This document shows, one piece after another, positions 58,696 to 64,000 of a stretch of 64,000 nucleotides of DNA. Origin of the DNA: Myxococcales bacterium (GTDB taxonomy: Bacteria; Myxococcota_A; Polyangia; Polyangiales; GCA-016699535); contig JACKDX010000001.1 in the NCBI GenBank assembly GCA_020633325.1, forward strand, positions 806,001 to 870,000, in the 5' to 3' direction. Position numbers and translations under genes: made by a program. The notes beneath the pieces are model-generated. The model saw only the letters and a program-made list of their open reading frames with translations. It was not told where the DNA came from and did not search any database. Each line of letters begins with the position of its first letter. Within the stretch, counting starts at the first letter, position 1.

Positions 58696-59535
58696 TCAAA
58701 GTACTTTAGCGTCGTGACGAAGTTTCGTCAGAAGCTCCTCAGCTGAACTCACGAGTGTCGCTGTGCCTTGCCGTGTCTTGGCGGCCTCAAAGTGTGTGTA
58801 GGAAAGTGTGGGGGCAAGGTCCACCGCGAGCGATGCCAGCTCGAGCTCAGTCACCGGTTTTTTCTTCGCGGCCATGATGCCCTTGAGCGATGCGTATCGT
58901 CCCCCTTCGGACTCCGGATACGCAAAGCTCTCGGGGGTCACGCCGTTCTTGACTGCGTCCGATGCCAGGATCCGATCGGCGCATGTGATAACGGCGGGGG
59001 TCTCAAGTTCGAGTACGATTTCTCCCATATCCACCTCGCGCCCCACGTTCAGCACCTTGGATCCCGGGGTGGTCACGATGCGCTGGCTTTGCGTCGCCAT
59101 GGGCCAACCCAACAGTTCTGCCAAGATTTGGCCACACGCGTTGTCCTCCATGTCGACGGCAAGCTTGCCCATCATCACCAGGTCGGGCGCTTCTTCTTGA
59201 ACGAGATGGGCCAATATGCGCGCTACCACCGTGGCATCCAAAGAATCGCTTTCGTGAAGCACGTGTATGCCCCGATCTGCTCCCATGGCGAGAGCTTGCC
59301 CGAGGGTGCTCCTCGCCTCTTTGGGCCCGATGCCCACGACCACGGTTTCCCCGAGTTTTTCCTGCGTCTGTCCGTTTTCGTTCATGCGCAGTGCCGCTTC
59401 GAGGGCGTACTCATCGTAGGGATTGATCTTCCACTCTAACCCCTCAGAGAGCAGTTGGGTGCTGTCGGGGCTCAGGCGGACCCGGTTGGCGTGCTCCGGA
59501 TCAGAGACACGTTTAATCGGTACCAGGATCTTCAT
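58696..59535 (-). CDS. etfB: electron transfer flavoprotein subunit beta
   Basis: A 279-residue partner of EtfA that binds AMP and holds the dimer. 'MKILVPIKRVSDP' is the typical start, 'EWKINPYDEYALEAALR' and 'LVMMGKLAVDMEDNACGQILAELLGWP' are the conserved blocks. It is about 25 residues longer than many EtfB proteins at the C-terminus ('SYTHFEAAKTRQGTATLV'). A TPR lipoprotein gene is divergent, 51 bases away. Confidence 0.95.
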   Translation of the reverse strand: MKILVPIKRVSDPEHANRVRLSPDSTQLLSEGLEWKINPYDEYALEAALRMNENGQTQEKLGETVVVGIGPKEARSTLGQALAMGADRGIHVLHESDSLDATVVARILAHLVQEEAPDLVMMGKLAVDMEDNACGQILAELLGWPMATQSQRIVTTPGSKVLNVGREVDMGEIVLELETPAVITCADRILASDAVKNGVTPESFAYPESEGGRYASLKGIMAAKKKPVTELELASLAVDLAPTLSYTHFEAAKTRQGTATLVSSAEELLTKLRHDAKVL

Positions 59536-59586
59536 AACTCATCCATTTTCTGCGTCCTTCGCCGGAGCAGTCTACACTATCCAAAG

Positions 59587-60708
59587 ATGCCGCGACACCC
59601 AATATCATGGTGCCATGCCCTCGGATTGCTCCTGGCATGTGGCTCGCCACAGGCACGCACAGACGAAAGCCGGGAAGCGATGGAGGAGGTGCGCATCGTT
59701 CCGCGACGGACCGAGTCGGGAGAGTATGCGTTTGAGAGTCATGATGCCGAGCAGCTGTTTCGGCGCGGCACGATGTTAGAGCGAGGAGGCAACTGCCGTT
59801 CAGCGGTGCACTATTACGACCGGCTGGCCAAGTATTTCGTGGCGAGCAGCTATGTGGCACCGGCCCTTTATAATGCAGGGCTGTGCCTATCAAAAACACG
59901 CCATTACGAAGGCGCCGCTGAGAGGTTCGAGCAACTTCTTGAAAGATTTCCAGAAGCGGCTGATGTCAAGGATGCCCAGTTGCAATTGCTGTCGCTATAT
60001 CTCCGGCTCAAACAGGACGATAGCGCACTCAAGCTCGCGAACCGTGCCCTCTCGGATGCCAACCTTTCTGTGGATGACCGTCTTGAGGCCATGGCCGCTC
60101 GCGCTCGGGCTCTTTATGGACTCGAGCAGTATGGTGAGGCGGAGCGGCAAGCTCAGGGTGTGCTGCAGTACTATGAATCGATGCCGCAGGACTCAGGTGT
60201 CACGCGTATTGACGCCGTGGCCTCCGCGAACTTTTTACTTGCACAGGTGCTGGCGGCTCGGGCAGCCCTTGTGAGTGTGGATGCGAGCACACGATTCGAG
60301 CAGCGCCAGGCGCTTGAGCGACGTGCCAATCTCATCTTGGAAGCACAAAAGGAATATCTGCGCACCATCCAGCGCGCGAATCCTTACTGGGCGGTGGCGG
60401 CGGGGTACCAGATTGGCCGAATGTATGAAGCGGTATGGACCGAACTTTCAGAAGCGCCCATGCCCTCCGACATACAAGCCACCGATCAGAAAGTGTATCG
60501 TGATGAGTTAAAGGCGCTGATTCGCCCGTTGGTCCAGCATGCCGTTCGCTATTGGGAGCTCACCTTAAGGATGATAGAGCGCACCGGCGTTCGCAGTGAA
60601 TGGACCCTGCGCGTGCGGCGGGACTTGAATCGCGTTAGGGAGCGATTGATGGAGCTCGTAGGGCCAGCTCTGGAAGAGCCGAGTACACCCTCACAAGAAT
60701 TACCGTGA
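59587..60708 (+). CDS. TPR lipoprotein
   Basis: ATG 59587 was chosen as start: 'MPRHPISWCHALGLLLACGS' is a short signal with lipobox; the longer frame (59455) overlaps etfB. The 373-residue product contains at least four TPR-like units (about residues 55-160, e.g. 'HYYDRLAKYFVASSYVAPALYNAGLCL' and 'YEGAAERFEQLLERFPEAAD') followed by a long helical region. It is probably an outer-membrane-anchored scaffold. Its stop codon sits in the centre of a 27-base inverted repeat. Confidence 0.75.
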   Translation: MPRHPISWCHALGLLLACGSPQARTDESREAMEEVRIVPRRTESGEYAFESHDAEQLFRRGTMLERGGNCRSAVHYYDRLAKYFVASSYVAPALYNAGLCLSKTRHYEGAAERFEQLLERFPEAADVKDAQLQLLSLYLRLKQDDSALKLANRALSDANLSVDDRLEAMAARARALYGLEQYGEAERQAQGVLQYYESMPQDSGVTRIDAVASANFLLAQVLAARAALVSVDASTRFEQRQALERRANLILEAQKEYLRTIQRANPYWAVAAGYQIGRMYEAVWTELSEAPMPSDIQATDQKVYRDELKALIRPLVQHAVRYWELTLRMIERTGVRSEWTLRVRRDLNRVRERLMELVGPALEEPSTPSQELP

Positions 60709-60721
60709 CACGGTAATTCTT
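60695..60721 (+). repeat. 27-base perfect inverted repeat spanning a stop codon
   Basis: AAGAATTACCGTG (60695-60707) and CACGGTAATTCTT (60709-60721) are exact inverse complements around one base. As RNA it would form a very stable hairpin. There is no T tract after it, so it is not a standard intrinsic terminator. It overlaps the TGA at 60706-60708. Confidence 0.85.
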
Positions 60722-60755
60722 GACACGGGAAAAACGGTGTATGCAAGTTTCATGC

Positions 60756-60784
60756 TTGACACCGGGAGCCAGCCGACGTAAAGA
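60756..60784 (+). promoter_or_regulatory. candidate promoter of the tRNA-tuf operon
   Basis: TTGACA (60756-60761), a 17-base spacer and TAAAGA (60779-60784) lie 90 bases before tRNA-Thr. A second TTGACA occurs at 60720-60725 but has no clear -10 box at usual distance. Confidence 0.45.
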
Positions 60785-60873
60785 ACCGCTCTTATTTTTT
60801 TGGCCGTGGGTGAGGTGCGTCCGTGGTTCTAATGATGGACGAGGACAAAAGGCGCGAAGGGGACAGTTTTCGT

Positions 60874-60946
60874 GCTGGCGTAGCTCAATTGGTAGAGCAC
60901 CTGCTTTGTAAGCAGGGGGTTGCGGGTTCGAGTCCCTTCGCCAGCT
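60874..60946 (+). tRNA. tRNA-Thr (anticodon TGT)
   Basis: Acceptor GCTGGCG/CGCCAGC, D-arm 'GCTCAATTGGTAGAGC', anticodon arm CCTGC-TTTGTAA-GCAGG giving TGT, and T-arm 'GCGGGTTCGAGTCCCTT' form a full cloverleaf. CCA is not encoded. It is first in a conserved tRNA cluster before tuf. Confidence 0.97.
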
Positions 60947-61002
60947 CAGGCTTGCGCCGGGCTCGTGCTGGGCTTGGATGGTCGGGTGCGGTTTGGAACT
61001 CA

Positions 61003-61085
<83 letters not shown>

Positions 61086-61147
61086 CCGCGGAGTCAGCAG
61101 AGAAACGGAGCTCGAGAATCGCAGCTCGCAGCACGGGGGGTACTTGC

Positions 61148-61220
61148 GCGGGAGTAGCTCAGTTGGTAGAGCGTCAGCCTTCCAAGCTGAACGTCGCCGG
61201 TTCGAATCCGGTCTCCCGCT
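61148..61220 (+). tRNA. tRNA-Gly (anticodon TCC)
   Basis: Acceptor GCGGGAG/CTCCCGC, D-arm 'GCTCAGTTGGTAGAGC', anticodon arm TCAGC-CTTCCAA-GCTGA giving TCC and T-arm 'GCCGGTTCGAATCCGGT' are complete. CCA not encoded. Confidence 0.97.
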
Positions 61221-61255
61221 CCGCATAGCGACAACAAACCACAACAAAGGCTTTG

Positions 61256-61327
61256 GCCCAGGTAGCTCAGTGGTAGAGCACCTCCTTGGTAAGGAGGAGG
61301 TCGTGAGTTCAAGCCTCATCCTGGGCT
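61256..61327 (+). tRNA. tRNA-Thr (anticodon GGT)
   Basis: Acceptor GCCCAGG/CCTGGGC, anticodon arm CCTCC-TTGGTAA-GGAGG giving GGT, T-arm 'GTGAGTTCAAGCCTCAT'. It lies 28 bases before tuf. The order Thr-Tyr-Gly-Thr-tuf is the same as in many proteobacteria. Confidence 0.97.
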
Positions 61328-61355
61328 CCCCAGGAAACTAGAGAGAGGGAAAGAC

Positions 61356-62546
61356 ATGTCGAAAGAAAAGTTTGTCAGGAGCAAGCCTCATATCAACGTA
61401 GGGACGATCGGCCATATTGACCATGGCAAGACGACGTTGACAGCAGCGATCACGAAGGTGATGAGCGAGAAGCACGGGGGGAAAGCGATTTCGTATGCGG
61501 ACATCGCCAAGGGCGGGACGGTGCGAGATGACTCGAAGATCGTGACGATCGCGGTTTCGCACGTGGAGTACGAGACGGACAATCGGCATTACGCACACGT
61601 AGATTGCCCGGGGCACGCGGATTACATCAAGAACATGATCACGGGAGCTGCGCAGATGGACGGGGCGATCTTGGTGGTTTCTGCGCAGGATGGACCGATG
61701 CCGCAGACCAAAGAGCACGTGCTGTTGGCGCGTCAGGTGGGTGTGCCGCAGATCGTGGTGTTCTTGAACAAGGTCGATACGGTGGACGACAAGGACTTGC
61801 TAGAGCTTGTGGAGATGGAGGTCCGGGACCTATTGAACAAGTACGAGTTTCAGGGAGATGAGATCCCAGTGGTTCGGGGCAGTGCGTTATTGGCGCTTCA
61901 GGGGAAAGAAGAGGGCGTGAGCTCGATCCACGAGCTGATGAAGCAGGTGGATGCGTGGGTGCCTGAGCCGAAGCGAGACATCGACAAGCCGTTTTTGATG
62001 GCGGTTGAGGATGTGTTCAGCATCAAGGGACGAGGGACAGTGGTGACGGGCCGCATCGAGCGAGGGATCATCAAGGTAGGGGATGAGGTAGAGATTTTGG
62101 GGTTCACGGACCCGAAGAAGACGACGGTGACGGGTGTAGAGATGTTCCGCAAGCTCTTAGATCAGGGGCAAGCAGGGGACAACGTGGGCTGTCTGCTTAG
62201 AGGGATTGAAAAGGACCAGGTGGAGCGAGGTCAGGTATTGGCGGCGCCCGGGAGCCTGAACACGCACAAGAAGTTTGAGGGCGAAGTGTACGTATTAAAG
62301 AAGGAAGAGGGCGGCAGGCACAAGCCATTTTTCACGAACTACCGGCCGCAGTTTTACATGCGGACGACGGACGTGACCGGGACGATTGCTTTGCCGGACG
62401 ATGTGAAGATGGTGATGCCGGGAGACAATGTGAAGATCACGGTGGAGCTCATCAGCGCCGTGGCGCTCGAAGACAAACAGCGTTTTGCGATTCGCGAAGG
62501 TGGCCGCACGGTAGGTGCCGGCGTCGTCACCAAGATTTTGGAGTAG
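61356..62546 (+). CDS. tuf: elongation factor Tu
   Basis: A 396-residue GTPase that brings aminoacyl-tRNA to the ribosome. The GTPase motifs 'GHIDHGKTTL', 'DCPGHADYIKNM' and 'NKVDTVDD' are present, followed by domains II and III. GAGAGAGGGAAAG precedes the ATG. Synonymous choice is strikingly G-ended (acg, gtg, ggg, gag) up to about 62440, while the last 35 codons use the C- or T-ended, GAA/GGC/GTC style of the surrounding genes. Confidence 0.99.
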   Translation: MSKEKFVRSKPHINVGTIGHIDHGKTTLTAAITKVMSEKHGGKAISYADIAKGGTVRDDSKIVTIAVSHVEYETDNRHYAHVDCPGHADYIKNMITGAAQMDGAILVVSAQDGPMPQTKEHVLLARQVGVPQIVVFLNKVDTVDDKDLLELVEMEVRDLLNKYEFQGDEIPVVRGSALLALQGKEEGVSSIHELMKQVDAWVPEPKRDIDKPFLMAVEDVFSIKGRGTVVTGRIERGIIKVGDEVEILGFTDPKKTTVTGVEMFRKLLDQGQAGDNVGCLLRGIEKDQVERGQVLAAPGSLNTHKKFEGEVYVLKKEEGGRHKPFFTNYRPQFYMRTTDVTGTIALPDDVKMVMPGDNVKITVELISAVALEDKQRFAIREGGRTVGAGVVTKILE

Positions 62547-62555
62547 TGGCAGCGT

Positions 62556-62708
62556 TTGCGCGTAAAAATCACCCTAGTGTGTCACGAATGTCAGGCGCGC
62601 AACTACAAGCGCACCAGGGTGAAGTTATCGGAAGGTCAGAAGGCCATCACATTGAAAAAGTACTGTCCCACATGCCAGCGACATACGGTGCACATAGAAT
62701 CAAAGTAG
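62556..62708 (+). CDS. rpmG: 50S ribosomal protein L33
   Basis: A TTG at 62556, nine bases after the tuf stop, opens a 50-codon frame: 'MRVKITLVCHECQARNYKRT', then 'EGQKAITLKKYCPTCQRHTVH'. Length, the two CxxC pairs (zinc-binding type L33) and the position between tuf and tRNA-Trp/secE identify it with confidence. It is too short for many gene finders and its start codon is uncommon. No better start lies upstream before the tuf stop. Confidence 0.93.
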   Translation: MRVKITLVCHECQARNYKRTRVKLSEGQKAITLKKYCPTCQRHTVHIESK

Positions 62709-62730
62709 CCCCCAGAGAAGAATACGCCTT

Positions 62731-62803
62731 AGGCCAGTAGCTCTAACGGTAGAGCGGCGGATTCCAAATCCGAAGGTTGGGGGTTCGAATCCCTCCTGGC
62801 CTG
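62731..62803 (+). tRNA. tRNA-Trp (anticodon CCA)
   Basis: Acceptor AGGCCAG/CTGGCCT, D-arm 'GCTCTAACGGTAGAGC', anticodon loop 'TTCCAAA' giving CCA and T-arm 'GGGGGTTCGAATCCCTC'. It lies between rpmG and secE, its usual place in this cluster. Confidence 0.96.
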
Positions 62804-62832
62804 CAGCAGCGAAGGAACAATAGGAACAAGAT

Positions 62833-63276
62833 ATGGTCGACGATACACATACATCACCCGCGCTACCTGAATCTGCGGGCGGAGGCATCGGGCCGCGATC
62901 CATGGGCATAGGGCGTTATGTTCAGTTCGCGTTCCTCGTTTTGGCGATTGTGGTTTTTTGGTTTTCCGACCGCCTGTTCGTCACCGTTTGGGCGTACTTT
63001 CAGGAGCCCGACGAACAAATGGCCTCGGCGCTGGCTGCTGTGACGGGGATAGTCACCGCGATTCTTCTGTACCGCACAGCCAAGGTGCGCAACATGGCCG
63101 ATGAAGTGGCGGTCGAGCTTGTGAGGGTCACCTGGCCCGATCGCAAAGAGACACGTTACGCCACATTGGTCGTGCTTATCGCGTCCGCCATTGCTGCCGT
63201 GCTGTTGGGGCTTGTGGATGCGATGTGGACGGCTGTGACCGACTTTATTTACACAGGGAGTGTGCCCATTGGGTGA
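62833..63276 (+). CDS. secE: preprotein translocase subunit SecE
   Basis: A 147-residue membrane subunit of the Sec translocon. The conserved SecE core is 'VAVELVRVTWPDRKETRYATLVVLIAS', containing the amphipathic helix and cytoplasmic loop that hold SecY, followed by the last membrane helix. Two further hydrophobic helices upstream (about residues 35-50 and 65-85) give three in all, as in the longer SecE type. It is followed by nusG, whose start overlaps the stop. Confidence 0.94.
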   Translation: MVDDTHTSPALPESAGGGIGPRSMGIGRYVQFAFLVLAIVVFWFSDRLFVTVWAYFQEPDEQMASALAAVTGIVTAILLYRTAKVRNMADEVAVELVRVTWPDRKETRYATLVVLIASAIAAVLLGLVDAMWTAVTDFIYTGSVPIG

Positions 63277-63973
63277 CGAGCATACAACGCCGATTTCGAA
63301 TACCCCAGCCCCAGCTGGTGAGGCTGCGCCTGAGAGGAGCACTGAGGAAGTGTCCGTGGCGCAGGTGCCGGTGAGTTCGATTCATGAGGAGATCAGCGTC
63401 CCTAACGAACAGGGGCGCGAAGCTGGGTCTGAGGAGGACACTTCCCACATGAAGTGGTACGTCGTGCAGGCGTACTCGGGATACGAGACCAAAGTCATGG
63501 CCTCGCTTGAAGAGCGCATCAAGCAGGCGGGCATGACGAAGAGCTTTGGACAAATTTTGATTCCAAAGGAAAACATTCAAGATGCCCGAGGGGGCGCCAA
63601 AAAACTCACCACCCGCACGTTTTATCCTGGGTACATTTTCGTGCAGATGGAGCTCAACGACAAGACATGGTATTTGGTAAAGGACACCCCGCGCGTCAGT
63701 GGTTTCGTGGGTGGACGTTACCCAGCACCGGTTCCCGCCAGTGAAATCAATGCGATTGCGCAGCAGGTCGCTGAAGGCCAAGCCAAGCCCAAGCCGCGGG
63801 TGGTTTTTGAGGCGGGCGATCATGTGCGAGTGGTCGATGGTGCCTTTGCTAACTTCACGGGCTCAATCGAGGAAGTAAAGACGGACAAACAAAAGGTGAG
63901 GGTGCTTCTGTCCATTTTCGGACGGGCAACCCCTGTAGAGCTGGATTACATCCAGGTTGAGAAAACGGTATAG
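63269..63973 (+). CDS. nusG: transcription termination/antitermination protein NusG
   Basis: TTG 63269, eight bases into secE, was chosen because AGGGAG lies at 63255-63260; GTG 63260 is also possible. The 234-residue product has an unusually long acidic N-terminal extension of about 55 residues ('TPISNTPAPAGEAAPERSTEE') before the NusG domain 'MKWYVVQAYSGYETKVMASLEERI'. The NGN domain is followed by a KOW domain ('FEAGDHVRVVDGAFANFTGSIEEV'). NusG binds RNA polymerase and links it to Rho or to the ribosome. The extension is probably disordered. Confidence 0.96.
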   Translation: MGDEHTTPISNTPAPAGEAAPERSTEEVSVAQVPVSSIHEEISVPNEQGREAGSEEDTSHMKWYVVQAYSGYETKVMASLEERIKQAGMTKSFGQILIPKENIQDARGGAKKLTTRTFYPGYIFVQMELNDKTWYLVKDTPRVSGFVGGRYPAPVPASEINAIAQQVAEGQAKPKPRVVFEAGDHVRVVDGAFANFTGSIEEVKTDKQKVRVLLSIFGRATPVELDYIQVEKTV

Positions 63974-63975
63974 GC

Positions 63976-64000
63976 ATGAAGAAAGTCATCGGTCAGATCA
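63976..64000 (+). CDS. rplK: 50S ribosomal protein L11, 5' end only
   Basis: Only the first eight codons are inside the window: 'MKKVIGQI'. The match to the L11 start and the position two bases after nusG make the call safe. It continues beyond the window. Confidence 0.9.

Overview
The window looks like chromosome of a delta-proteobacterial or myxobacterial-type Gram-negative (Myxococcota-like), of moderately high G+C by eye. The reasons are two eukaryotic-type Ser/Thr kinases with C-terminal membrane anchors, many Cys- or Asp-rich lipoproteins, a zinc-ribbon/GYF/TonB-like protein of the AgmX/GltJ gliding-motility type, a PEGA-repeat envelope protein, and a small ribbon-helix-helix protein of a type I associate with myxobacteria. 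No species can be named from the sequence. I see no insertion sequence, prophage, CRISPR array or rRNA.

Layout. 1-12 kb: the tail of a secreted protease-like protein, a CstA carbon-starvation transporter, an amino-acid permease, unknown secreted and membrane proteins, a CtpA-type S41 protease, a methyltransferase, a YpfJ-type zinc protease and a beta-propeller lipoprotein. 11.5-13.2 kb: two lipoproteins, each behind a sigma-54-like -24/-12 element. 13.5-21.4 kb: bioB, a membrane protein, an aspartate-type aminotransferase, then a tight forward operon (pal-like, cpoB/ybgF-like, PEGA protein, tmk, PDZ-like lipoprotein). 21.4-32.4 kb: an orphan SctQ/FliN-like protein, two Ser/Thr kinases, a frameshifted large lipoprotein behind a sigma-54 element, rnc with tRNA-Leu, pyrG, a decaying TPR gene and a Cys-rich lipoprotein behind another sigma-54 element. 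32.4-38 kb: glutamine amidotransferase, Ycf46-like AAA ATPase, MlaD- and MlaF-like proteins without a permease, dodecin and a zinc-ribbon protein.

38.0-46.8 kb is a partial complex I operon, nuoE-F-J-K-L-M-N, with translationally coupled genes. Its NuoL carries about 290 extra residues with a PKD-like start. 46.8-60.7 kb: cupredoxin-like lipoprotein, Sfp-type phosphopantetheinyl transferase, lepB, extensin-like protein, a cytochrome b-like/ABC-2 permease/TPR-like membrane operon running into murA, a ComEA-like protein, pepA, the AgmX/GltJ-like protein, etfBA and a TPR lipoprotein. 60.7-64.0 kb is the conserved translation cluster tRNA-Thr, Tyr, Gly, Thr, tuf, rpmG, tRNA-Trp, secE, nusG and the start of rplK.

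The most notable signals are: (i) four close matches to the sigma-54 consensus, each just upstream of a lipoprotein gene, which suggests a co-regulated set of secreted proteins; (ii) the NuoL C-terminal extension; (iii) two interrupted genes at 24.3 and 30.9 kb; (iv) several incomplete systems (SctQ, MlaFD without MlaE, ABC-2 permease without ATPase); and (v) repeated tail-to-tail gene pairs sharing overlapping stop codons.
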